DNA from: an uncultured Eubacterium sp. | Lineage (GTDB): Bacteria > Bacillota > Clostridia > Oscillospirales > Acutalibacteraceae | Assembly: GCF_934525195.1 (NCBI RefSeq) | Contig: NZ_CAKSZA010000002.1 | Span: 270,174 to 334,173 of the forward strand | Length of the DNA: 64,000 bases | Direction: 5' to 3' | In this document: positions 7,847-16,300 of the stretch, one piece after another | Layout: every line of letters begins with the position of its first letter | Numbering within the stretch: position 1 is the first letter of the stretch | Notes under the pieces: generated by a model | Told to the model about the DNA's origin: nothing | Databases searched by the model: none | Seen by the model: only the letters and a program-made list of their open reading frames with translations | Made by a program: the position numbers and the translations under genes

Positions 7847-9354
7847 TGGAGCAGAAAAAATATTTAACAATGAAAGAGCGCATTTGCTTTACAGTCGGTG
7901 CGTTCGGCCGTTCAGGCATATATACACTTATGTCAATGTTTACTCTCGTATTTTTCCAAAACGGAGCAGGCTTGACACTTAAACAAGGCACAACAATTAT
8001 TCTTATCGGCAGAATTTTTGACGCACTCAACGACCCTGTAATGGGTATGATTGTTGACAGAACAAAGTCAAAATGGGGCAAGATGCGTCCATATCTTTTG
8101 TTCTCACCTGTGCCGATTGCACTGACAACAATCGCATTGTTCTCCGCACCTTTTGAAGAAGGTTCAACGGCAGCATTTGTATGGGCACTTGTTACATACA
8201 TCCTTTGGGGTGTGGCATTTACGGTACAGGATGTTCCGTTCTGGGGACTTTCATCTGTAATCACTCCGCTTGAAAGCGAAAGAACATCATTCATCTCAAC
8301 CGCAAGGCTCGGTTCAACATTCGGCGGTATTTTGCCGGCACTTCTTGTTCCGATTCTTTATCAGAGCAATATGGGCTACACAAAGGGATTCTTCCTTTCG
8401 GGTGTAATCTTTGCCGTTCTCGGATGTGCACTTTCTATCCTCATTTTCTTTGTTTCAAAAGAAAGAGTGCCAAAGATGGATCACACTCCGTCATTCAAGG
8501 AAACATTCGTTGTTCTCGGCAAAAACAAGCTCCTCATCATCGTTATTTTTGCTGCTGTTCTCGGCTCAACAATGGTTACTGCTAACCAATGTGCAGACTA
8601 CATCGGCAACTATATTATCATCCAAAACTACACCGACTTTACACAGATTTTCCAAGACTTCCTCCCGGGTGCACAGAAGTTGCTCATCGACAATGTTGAC
8701 GCTGCCGCTGCATACGATTTTTGGATTCCTCGTGGAACTATCGTAACAACTCTTACAGTTGCAATCGGTGTTGGTATGGTGCCAGCAATGGCTCTCTTCC
8801 CTGTTCTCAGAAAGAAGCTTTCACTCAAGCAAATCTACATCGGTTCAGCACTCTTCGGTATGATTGTTCACGCACTTTGCTATGTGGTTATGGCACAGGA
8901 TGTAACTAAGGTTAACATCTATGTTTTGTGGATATTCCTCTTCCTTATGGGTCTCCCTCTCGGAATTTACAATGTAATTACATATGCGCTCATCGCAGAT
9001 GCCGTTGACTATCTTGAATGGAAAACAGGCGAGCGTCAGGAGGGTGTATGCTTTGCATTCCAAACATTCCTTTCAAAAGTTAACGCTGCTGTTGCAACAT
9101 TTGTATTCGGTCAAATTCTTGACGGTACAGACTTTAAGCCTGTTGACAAATCACTTGTTGACATCGCAGGCAGACAAATTTTCTTCCAGCAATCAGAGAG
9201 CACACAAAAAATGCTTGTTGCTCTTGTAACGATTGTTCCTGCAGTTGGCTTCTTGCTTACAATCATTCCAATGTTCTTCAACGACTACACCGGCAAGGTA
9301 AAAGAACAAGCACAAAAGGAACTCGAAGCAAAGCGTGAAGCTAAGATGCAATAA
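7846..9354 (+). CDS. GPH-type MFS sugar:cation symporter
   Basis: A 502-residue, roughly 12-helix transporter of the glycoside-pentoside-hexuronide:cation symporter family (MelB/XynP-like). Typical features are GRIFDALNDPVMGMIVDRTKSKWGKMRP in the first loop (about residues 54-80), the LLFSP segment and the C-half EWKTGERQEG loop. The start codon overlaps the sulfatase stop (TAATG), a tight coupling that suggests it imports the sulfatase substrate, perhaps a sulfated mono- or oligosaccharide. Between helices 7 and 8 there is an extended loop (about residues 255-292). A strong terminator follows the gene. Confidence 0.87.
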   Translation: MEQKKYLTMKERICFTVGAFGRSGIYTLMSMFTLVFFQNGAGLTLKQGTTIILIGRIFDALNDPVMGMIVDRTKSKWGKMRPYLLFSPVPIALTTIALFSAPFEEGSTAAFVWALVTYILWGVAFTVQDVPFWGLSSVITPLESERTSFISTARLGSTFGGILPALLVPILYQSNMGYTKGFFLSGVIFAVLGCALSILIFFVSKERVPKMDHTPSFKETFVVLGKNKLLIIVIFAAVLGSTMVTANQCADYIGNYIIIQNYTDFTQIFQDFLPGAQKLLIDNVDAAAAYDFWIPRGTIVTTLTVAIGVGMVPAMALFPVLRKKLSLKQIYIGSALFGMIVHALCYVVMAQDVTKVNIYVLWIFLFLMGLPLGIYNVITYALIADAVDYLEWKTGERQEGVCFAFQTFLSKVNAAVATFVFGQILDGTDFKPVDKSLVDIAGRQIFFQQSESTQKMLVALVTIVPAVGFLLTIIPMFFNDYTGKVKEQAQKELEAKREAKMQ

Positions 9355-9374
9355 AAGAAACTACATAAAAAAAA

Positions 9375-9398
9375 ACGGAGAGGATTGAACCTCTCCGT
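9375..9398. terminator. Bidirectional intrinsic terminator
   Basis: ACGGAGAGG, six-base loop, CCTCTCCGT, with an A-run on the left and a T-run on the right. It separates the convergent sulfatase operon and oad genes and works in both directions. Confidence 0.9.
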
Positions 9399-9418
9399 TT
9401 TTTTTTATGTTATAAAGT

Positions 9419-9607
9419 CTATTCATCAGAGTTATCTTTTTTCTTAGAAGTTAGTTTGTTGAGCAAATAAGTCACAAGAACGATTACTCCGATAACAATA
9501 AATATACCGAGCATTCCGTACAAAACAACAGGGAGCGAAGTTTTCCAGCTATCTGCGTGGATTGCCATTGTAAAAACCGTTAAAAGAGAAACAAATAAAT
9601 TTTGCAT
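9419..9607 (-). CDS. OadG-like small membrane subunit
   Basis: A 62-residue protein with one strong membrane helix (about residues 25-49) and a charged C-terminus ending KKKDNSDE. It follows the decarboxylase beta subunit by 15 bases with a good AAGGAGGG site, and size, topology and position fit the gamma subunit (OadG) of sodium-pumping decarboxylases, which anchors alpha to beta. It is shorter than the usual gamma subunit of about 80-100 residues and lacks the zinc-binding C-terminal extension, so this is a call by context more than by sequence. Confidence 0.55.
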   Translation of the reverse strand: MQNLFVSLLTVFTMAIHADSWKTSLPVVLYGMLGIFIVIGVIVLVTYLLNKLTSKKKDNSDE

Positions 9608-9622
9608 TATATTCCCTCCTTA

Positions 9623-10777
9623 TTAAGATACGAGAGTCAGGATTAAGCCACCTGCGATAACCGAGGCGATTTGACCTGAAACGTTTACGCTGATTGACTG
9701 CATGAGCAAGAAGTTTTGATTATCCTCTTTAAGTCCCATTTGGTTTACAACTCTGCCGCTCATTGGGAAAGCGGAAATACCTGCGGCGCCAATCATAGGG
9801 TTGATTTTTTTATCCTTTGGCAAGAACAAATTGAGGAACTTTGCAAACATAACACCACCGATTGTGTCGAAAACAAACGCAACCAAACCGAGGGCGAGAA
9901 TCAAGATTGTGTCCCACTGAACGAAAGATTTGTAGTTCATTCTGCCTGCAACTGTGATGCCCAAAAGAATTGTGATGATATTGGCAAATGAATTCTGTGC
10001 GGTTTCCGAAAGATTATTAAGCACGCCACATTCTCTGATGAGGTTGCCGAACATCAAGAAGCCGACAAGGGCAACCGACTTTGGAGCAACAAGACCCGCA
10101 ATAACGGTTACAACAATCGGGAACAAAATCTTGGTTGTTTTTGATACATCGCCTGCGGAATATTTCATACGGATTTGGCGTTCTTTCTTGGTTGTGACAG
10201 CCTTGATAACAGGAGGCTGAACAATCGGCACAAGAGCCATATACGAATACGCTGCGACCATAATTGCACCGAGATACTTGGAGTTAAGCTCATTTGCAAC
10301 AAAGATTGATGTCGGACCGTCTGCTGCACCAATAATTGCGATTGACGCAGCGTCGTTGACATCAAAGAAGAAACTTGCAACAAAGAATGTAAAGAATATA
10401 CCAAACTGTGCGGCTGCACCGAAAAGCATCAGCCACGGATTTTTAAGCAACGGACCGAAATCTATCATTGCACCGATACCGATAAACAGCAACAGCGGAA
10501 AAAGCTCATTGGCAATACCTGCATTGAACAGGGTGTCAATCGGTCCTTCCTCTGCACCGGGTTGAGTAATTGCACCCGACCACGGCAAATTGACAAGAAT
10601 TGTGCCGAAGCCCATCGGCAACAAAAGTGTTGGTTCCATCTCTTTTGCAATTGCAAGATAAACAAGCAATCCGCCGACTGCCCACATCAAAACCATTTGC
10701 CATTTTATTTCTCCGACATTAGAGAACAAATTGGCGAATTCCTGCAAAACAGATGTTCTTAATAGTAATGCTTCCAT
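9623..10777 (-). CDS. Sodium-translocating decarboxylase beta subunit (OadB/GcdB family), orphan
   Basis: A 384-residue membrane protein of the OadB/GcdB/MmdB family, which couples decarboxylation of a biotin-bound carboxyl group to sodium export. Family marks include IGIGAMIDFGPL, IIGAADGPTSIF with the essential Asp, GVLNNLS, and NPMIGAAGISAFPMSGRV near the C-terminus. I chose ATG at 10777, directly after AAAGGAG; the frame is open further upstream but runs through the riboswitch. No alpha (carboxyltransferase), biotin carrier or other decarboxylase subunit is encoded nearby, only a minimal gamma-like gene downstream. The alpha subunit may be elsewhere, or the protein may act alone as a transporter. 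The leader is a yybP-ykoY type riboswitch. Confidence 0.85.
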   Translation of the reverse strand: MEALLLRTSVLQEFANLFSNVGEIKWQMVLMWAVGGLLVYLAIAKEMEPTLLLPMGFGTILVNLPWSGAITQPGAEEGPIDTLFNAGIANELFPLLLFIGIGAMIDFGPLLKNPWLMLFGAAAQFGIFFTFFVASFFFDVNDAASIAIIGAADGPTSIFVANELNSKYLGAIMVAAYSYMALVPIVQPPVIKAVTTKKERQIRMKYSAGDVSKTTKILFPIVVTVIAGLVAPKSVALVGFLMFGNLIRECGVLNNLSETAQNSFANIITILLGITVAGRMNYKSFVQWDTILILALGLVAFVFDTIGGVMFAKFLNLFLPKDKKINPMIGAAGISAFPMSGRVVNQMGLKEDNQNFLLMQSISVNVSGQIASVIAGGLILTLVS

Positions 10778-10803
10778 AAAATTCTCCTTTTTTGTTGTAT
10801 TAA

Positions 10804-10933
10804 AATAAAAAAACAGACTTCTGCCATAAAATGGCAAAAGTCTTGTTAATACCAAAACGGAACTGCACAACCCGGGTTTTCCCGTACTGACGGACTGTGC
10901 AACACTTGCATTGCAAATGCTAACTACTCCCTT
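10804..10933 (-). ncRNA. yybP-ykoY (Mn2+) riboswitch with expression platform
   Basis: The leader of the oadB gene carries the conserved pieces of the yybP-ykoY family: GGGAGTAG at its 5' end (10931-10924), CCGTCAGTACGG and CCCGGGTTGTGCAG in the middle, and AACAAGACTTTTGCC at its 3' end. The 3' conserved strand (10844-10833) is also the 5' arm of an intrinsic terminator (10842-10816), so ligand binding would prevent termination: an ON switch. The family senses Mn2+ and usually controls manganese exporters (MntP, TerC-like, P-type ATPases). The aptamer spans about 10933-10832; I identified it by motif, not by covariance model. Confidence 0.82.
10816..10842 (-). terminator. Riboswitch-controlled terminator
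   Basis: GACTTTTGCCAT, 3-base loop, ATGGCAGAAGTC with one mismatch, then TGTTTTTTTA on the minus strand. Its 5' arm is part of the aptamer. Confidence 0.82.
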
Positions 10934-10946
10934 TTTTTCGAAAAAT

Positions 10947-10975
10947 ATTATAATACACAGACTATTCCGTGTCAA
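10947..10975 (-). promoter_or_regulatory. Consensus promoter of the riboswitch-oadB transcript
   Basis: Minus strand TTGACA (10975-10970), 17 bases, TATAAT (10952-10947), both perfect. The -35 lies inside the last codons of the SGNH hydrolase gene. Transcription should start near 10940, just before GGGAGTAG. Confidence 0.85.
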
Positions 10976-11603
10976 GAGATAAATGCTTCAATATTTCATC
11001 GGAAATAATTTTGTGGCAAAGGTCTGTCGGATGAAACGAATCGGCTGAAAGTTCCTGCGGAGAAAATGTTTTTTGTGCTTCGTCAAGCACGGGTTGCAAA
11101 TCAAGAATTTCTATTCCATTTGCCAGAGCCGACAGTTTAAGTCGTTCTCTAAACCGATTGAGCGTTTTGATAAATGGGTGAAACTCCTCGAGCGTGTCAA
11201 TCAAAAACGGAAGAACATACAGAATTTGAGCATCATCAAGTTCGTTTTTCATTCTGCCGAAAAGTTCATCCATATTCGATTCCAAAGTTTGATTTGGCGG
11301 TGGGCACAGTTCGGGATAATACTCCTCCCACGCATCATTTCCGCCGACAAGCATAATCACAACATTCGGTTTTAGCGAAATGCAATCATCGTCCATTCTG
11401 TTGCAAAGGTTGTAGGTTCTGTCATCAACAATTCCCTTATAAAACACCTCGGCATTCGGAAACTTTTTCTTGATTTCCTCGCCGATATTAAGTGCATAAA
11501 CCTGCTTGCCGTGAAGCAAATGGTCATACTGACGATTAAAATCTATGTCGGTTACACTATCGCCGAAAAAGAGAATTCGGCTGTTATTATCAATTTTTAT
11601 CAT
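10962..11603 (-). CDS. SGNH/GDSL hydrolase
   Basis: A 213-residue esterase/lipase-like hydrolase without a signal peptide. Block I is FFGDSVTD with nucleophile S16, block III is GGNDAW, and the C-terminal D188-S-F-H191 supplies the Asp/His pair. Proteins of this type deacylate small esters, carbohydrates or lipids; the substrate is unknown. The start lies 11 bases after the amidohydrolase stop, with a weak ribosome-binding site, so translation is probably coupled to that gene. Confidence 0.82.
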   Translation of the reverse strand: MIKIDNNSRILFFGDSVTDIDFNRQYDHLLHGKQVYALNIGEEIKKKFPNAEVFYKGIVDDRTYNLCNRMDDDCISLKPNVVIMLVGGNDAWEEYYPELCPPPNQTLESNMDELFGRMKNELDDAQILYVLPFLIDTLEEFHPFIKTLNRFRERLKLSALANGIEILDLQPVLDEAQKTFSPQELSADSFHPTDLCHKIISDEILKHLSLDTE

Positions 11604-11614
11604 ATTTATTTAAC

Positions 11615-12898
11615 TCAACAATCATAGAATTTATCAAGTTCTTCATCACATTTTGGATACTTCTTGATTTTTGGTTCTTTGAAAATCTTACCACGGCAAA
11701 CAACCATATACGGCTCCCTGAGTGCTCTGAAATCATCAAACGGATTGTCATTTGAAATGAGCATATCGGCACATTTGCCAGCCTCAATACTACCTGTTTC
11801 GTCAGCAATACCGAGAATTTGAGCGTTGTTGAGTGTTGCTGTGTAAAGTGCATATTCAGGTGAAACTCCGACATTTCTTTCAAAATAATGAAGTTCACGC
11901 CACATATTGTAGTGGGTTGTATAAGGACAGCCTGTGTCTGTGCCGAGACCGACGGTAATACCGTTTTCAAGCGCTGTTTTTGAACCGATAATCATATTGT
12001 TATAAACAATATTTGAATTGTACTGAACAGCCTCGCTGATACCGAGAGTTTCTCGCTTGAACTTTGCCATAGGCATTGCAGGAGAAAGAGTACAAACCAA
12101 AACAGCATTGTATTTCTTAAAGGTGTCAATTTCCTTTTGAGTGAGAGTTGAACCGTGCTCAATGGAATCAACTCCATTTTCAACAGCACAACGAACGCCC
12201 TCAGGGCTTTGAACATGGGCAGCAACCTTGAGTCCGAGCTTGTGAGCCTCATCACAACAAGCTTTAATCATATCAGCCTGCATCATAAGTTTGCCAGGTT
12301 CACCCTTAACTTTTGCGTCCATAACACCGCCTGTTATCATAAGTTTGATTAAGTCAACATTTTGGCTTTTCAATTCGTCAACCATCTTTACAGCCTCTTC
12401 AACAGAAGCGGCAGGATGGGTGACAGAACCAACCATATGACCGTGAGGCACACCGATTGCGTAGTTTGAAACAAACATTCTCGGACCATCAAGTTTGCCG
12501 GCATTGATTTTGTCACGCAACTTTGTGTCGAGGTCATCAAGTCCGCCAACAACTCGAACAGTTGTTACACCCGACATCAAGCCCTGCATTGCATATGCGT
12601 GGCACATCTTGAGAACAAGAGCCTTTGACAAGCTTGAAGAAAGCGCAAATTTTGTGAGTTTTGTTGTATTCATCGGCTTATTTTGTGGCTTACCGCCGGC
12701 AGGCAAATGAACATGCAGATTGATAAGACCCGGCATCAAATATTTTCCGTCAAGGTTGATAACCTCATCATTAGAACATGTGGCAATCTTGCCGATTTCT
12801 GTAATTTTTCCGTTTTCAACAGCCACATCAGTATTCGGCTGAGGCTTCATATCCTTTGTACCGTCAAGAAGCGTACAATTTTTAAATACATATCTCAT
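11615..12898 (-). CDS. Amidohydrolase-superfamily metal-dependent hydrolase
   Basis: A 427-residue protein with the fold of imidazolonepropionase/prolidase-like amidohydrolases. The first metal motif is H62-V-H64; DLIKLMITGG supplies a Lys that is carboxylated in binuclear members; AAHVQSPE and SIEHGSTL give the two further His, and GLGTDTG the catalytic Asp. Such enzymes cleave cyclic amides, dipeptides or N-acyl groups; the substrate is not evident. A GGAGG site precedes ATG at 12898. It follows hypA by 12 bases and precedes the SGNH hydrolase, making a three-gene operon. Confidence 0.85.
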   Translation of the reverse strand: MRYVFKNCTLLDGTKDMKPQPNTDVAVENGKITEIGKIATCSNDEVINLDGKYLMPGLINLHVHLPAGGKPQNKPMNTTKLTKFALSSSLSKALVLKMCHAYAMQGLMSGVTTVRVVGGLDDLDTKLRDKINAGKLDGPRMFVSNYAIGVPHGHMVGSVTHPAASVEEAVKMVDELKSQNVDLIKLMITGGVMDAKVKGEPGKLMMQADMIKACCDEAHKLGLKVAAHVQSPEGVRCAVENGVDSIEHGSTLTQKEIDTFKKYNAVLVCTLSPAMPMAKFKRETLGISEAVQYNSNIVYNNMIIGSKTALENGITVGLGTDTGCPYTTHYNMWRELHYFERNVGVSPEYALYTATLNNAQILGIADETGSIEAGKCADMLISNDNPFDDFRALREPYMVVCRGKIFKEPKIKKYPKCDEELDKFYDC

Positions 12899-12910
12899 AG
12901 CTTACCTCCG

Positions 12911-13255
12911 TTAATAAACCTCAATTTCTTTGATATTAAATTCGTTTCCTTTAATTAAATAAGTGTTTTCACTGCCACAGTGAGGACAAATTTTTCCAAA
13001 CTCAACAGTAGGATAATTAGTCTGACAATCTTCGCAATAGGTCACGGCTTCAATCTTTTCAATTATCAATTCGCAATCAATCAGAATATCGTGTTTTTTT
13101 ATTGCCCACTTCCAGCAATCCATAAGATATTCGGGAATGACGCTTGAAACCTCGCCGATTTCAAGAGTAACAGAATGAATATGCTCAACATCATTTTCTT
13201 TAGCTACACTCTCAACATCATCAATAACATAAAATACTACTCCGAGTTCGTGCAT
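12911..13255 (-). CDS. hypA: HypA-like nickel metallochaperone
   Basis: A 114-residue protein matching HypA, which delivers nickel to [NiFe]-hydrogenase (or urease). The N-terminal MHE nickel-binding motif is intact, and two CxxC pairs (YCEDC and CPHC, about residues 74-94) make the zinc site. Length is normal. No HypB, HypC-F or hydrogenase gene lies in the window. Instead it leads an operon with an amidohydrolase and an SGNH hydrolase, an unusual setting. Translation starts after AAGGGAGAT. Confidence 0.85.
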   Translation of the reverse strand: MHELGVVFYVIDDVESVAKENDVEHIHSVTLEIGEVSSVIPEYLMDCWKWAIKKHDILIDCELIIEKIEAVTYCEDCQTNYPTVEFGKICPHCGSENTYLIKGNEFNIKEIEVY

Positions 13256-13284
13256 ATTTTATCTCCCTTAGATTTATTAATATT

Positions 13285-13313
13285 ATTTTACCTTTAAAGA
13301 TATACAAAGTCAA
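13285..13313 (-). promoter_or_regulatory. Promoter of the hypA operon
   Basis: Minus strand TTGACT (13313-13308), 17 bases, TAAAAT (13290-13285), 30 bases upstream of the hypA start. Confidence 0.65.
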
Positions 13314-13347
13314 CCGAAATTTATATAGATGTACAAATAATAGAAAA

Positions 13348-13378
13348 ATTGCTTCCCCTTATCTAAAGAGGAAGCAAT
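13348..13378 (-). terminator. Intrinsic terminator of the large surface protein gene
   Basis: ATTGCTTCC and GGAAGCAAT arms around a 13-base loop, with TTTTCTATTATTT after it on the minus strand. Confidence 0.65.
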
Positions 13379-13394
13379 AATTCAGTTAGTTTTT

Positions 13395-16300
13395 TTAGTT
13401 TTTATAAGAAAATGTGCTGTCAAATTCGTTATAGAAATTCATAAAGATTTCATAATAAAGTGAAGCAAGCTGAGAATCGGAAATTTCTCTGATCGTTGCA
13501 TAATCTTTTGCATTGATGCAACCGTCCTTGTTGAAATCAAGTGCCACCATCGGAATGTTAATTTCAACATCTTCGGTCATATCCACAGTCAACATTCTGT
13601 TAAATGTTTGGTTATCAAAGAAAACGTTATGTTCGCCCTGTTTTATCAAACAACTGAGCTTGCCTTCGTTATCCGTGGTTCCAACAAACACATCGTCAAC
13701 ATACACATTTACTCCGCCAACAGGAGCCGTTCCCTTATCAACTTCCGCACTTTCAAGAACCGTTGTTTTAAAGACAGCGGTATAATAATCAGCTGTTAAT
13801 TTTACATTATAAGTTGGACTCTGATAACTTTCAAGTCCGGCACAAACAGCTTTAAAAGTCAAGTTGTATTCCCCTGCTTTTGCAACAACAAATGTGTCAC
13901 CGTCAATTTGAATCCAACCGTCACCATTATTGTAGTAATAAACAGCATCAGTACAGTTTGGTGAAGAAAGTGTAAATGTGACAATTTGTGAAGTTTCGCC
14001 GCCAACAGTTCCCGACGGTGTAACATAAAGCACGGGTCTTTCGGCAACCGCAATATTATTAATATTGATAACCTCGGTTGTGGTGAGTCCGTTATTTGCA
14101 GTCATCACAACAACATATCTGCCGTTATCTGTCACTTCAAAATAATCGGATGCAGTTACATCCTTGCCGTTTACGCTGACGGATTTCAAGCCTGAACGGC
14201 CTGTGTTAACCTTGTAATAAACCTTATATGAAGAAGCATTACCCTTGTTTTCATCAAGAGTATATTCAAGGGTCGGAGCAACGGTATCAATCATAATGCG
14301 GTAGCTGTCGGAATAGTTACTCTCAACACCTGCACCGTTAACTGCCTTAAATATATACGAAGCGTCAACATCTTCATCAATAGTTATAACAGAGCCTTCT
14401 TCGGCAGGAATCCAGCTTTTGCCATTGTCCTTGCTGAAATAATAATGAACACCCGAAATTGCCTGATTGAGTATGCTCATACTGAACTTGACGGAGTCGG
14501 CAGTCCATCTGCCAAATGTACCCTCAAAGTCAACACGAACAACAGGCTCGGTCTTATCAATTTTTACAAAAAAATCGTTTTCGGTCACCGTTTCGTTATC
14601 AGCATAGGACACGGCTTTGAATTTATAATTCCATTCGCCTTGTTCTTTTACAACAAGTGTGTCGCCGTCCATCTCGACCCAATCTCCACCGTTTAGACTG
14701 TAATAATATCTGAAAATGCCCGAAAATGCGGTTGATGAAAGTTTGATTGTGACGTCCTTTGATGTCCAACTGTCGCTTTCGTAATTTTCACCGTCGGCAT
14801 CCGCCGTGACAACAATCTGGGTCGGAGGCTCAACATCAAGGACATATCCAACCGTCGATTTACTATCGGACATATTGCCCGCTCTATCTATCGCTCTTGC
14901 CTCAGCATAACCTTTAAAATCGCTGTCCTGCAACGGTTTGTTGCTGTCATCATATACTGCCCAATCATTGAGTGGCGTGCCGTTTTCGTCAATAAAACGA
15001 TATTCAATTCTGTCAACACCTGCAACGCCAACATCCTCGGCGCTGATAGTCAACTCGGTAGTTTTATTGAAAAACATACCAAAGGAAATTTTGTTTATCA
15101 GTCTTGCAAAATCGTTTGTGTCCTTGTGAGCAATTGAAATTTCTGTAACAATCGGTTTTTGGGTATCAATATTGTTTACAGAGATACTCTGCTCACTTTC
15201 AAGCAAACTGTTTGACACGATTTTTACAGTATAATTTCCATTTTCAATAACGGTAAATTCTGCTTGACTATCAATTTTACTACCATTGAGATAAACCGCT
15301 TTGACACCTGAAGTACCAACATTCAAATCATTAATTCTTACAGAATACGACTGATTTGTGATGTTTGTATTATCCTGAGCAAGGGTGAATGACGGAACAA
15401 TCTTGTCGATTTTAACCGTATACGGCTGTGTGATTTCGCTTTCAATTCCCGCACTGTTAATAGCTTTAAATGTGTATACGCTGTCCGTATTTTCAGAAAC
15501 AGTCAAAGAATCGCCGTTAATTTCATTCCATTCGCCACCGTCAACATTATAGTAATATTTTGTGCCGTCTAATTGGTGTGTACTGCTCAAAGTAAACACA
15601 ACATCATTGCCTGTCCACGAGCCGTCATAATCTGCCGTGTCAAGCGAAACGACAGGTTTTCCGTAAATGATAATCGGAAATTCTGCTGTTACCGAACGAC
15701 CGTAATGATTATAAACAACCTTAACCGTTTGCTCTACATCAAATTTTGAATAATCAACAGCGGAGTCGTCAACCGTGTAGTCAAAAACTTCTTCACGAGG
15801 CGAGTTGCTGTAATTCGCATAAACCTTTAATCCGCTTAAATCAAGCTGTTTTACGCCCTCAACATAAGCATATTTCGGGGCGGTAATATCGATTGACTCA
15901 ACGGCTTTTGAATTCACCTTAACAGGAAATACCGCACGGAACTGCTCGCCTGCTCTGACGAGAGTTACGAGTACATATTGCTCTCTGTCAATCAAAGTTG
16001 GGTCAAATCCGCTTATCTCATAATCATCAACATCAACGCTGATAATAGAATCGCCATAGCTTTCGGCATCCGAATAATAATTTGCCAATTCATTGCGGTC
16101 GTATGTTGCGGAAACCTTTAATCCGGTCAAATCAAGTTCCGTTTCGCCCTCGATATAATCATATTTTTCAGGTGCTGTTACAGCTATATTTTTTGGCTGA
16201 ATTTCAACAACTTGAATTTGTTTTGAAGCCTCGACATAAGAACCGCTTAATGAAGTTGTTCCCTCTCTGCCAAAGACCCAAAGAGTTGTTGTGCCTGCCG

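Noticed and set aside
10778..10975. N-terminal extension of the OadB frame (66 codons)
   Set aside because: It runs through the riboswitch and promoter and lacks family similarity; ATG at 10777 directly follows AAAGGAG.
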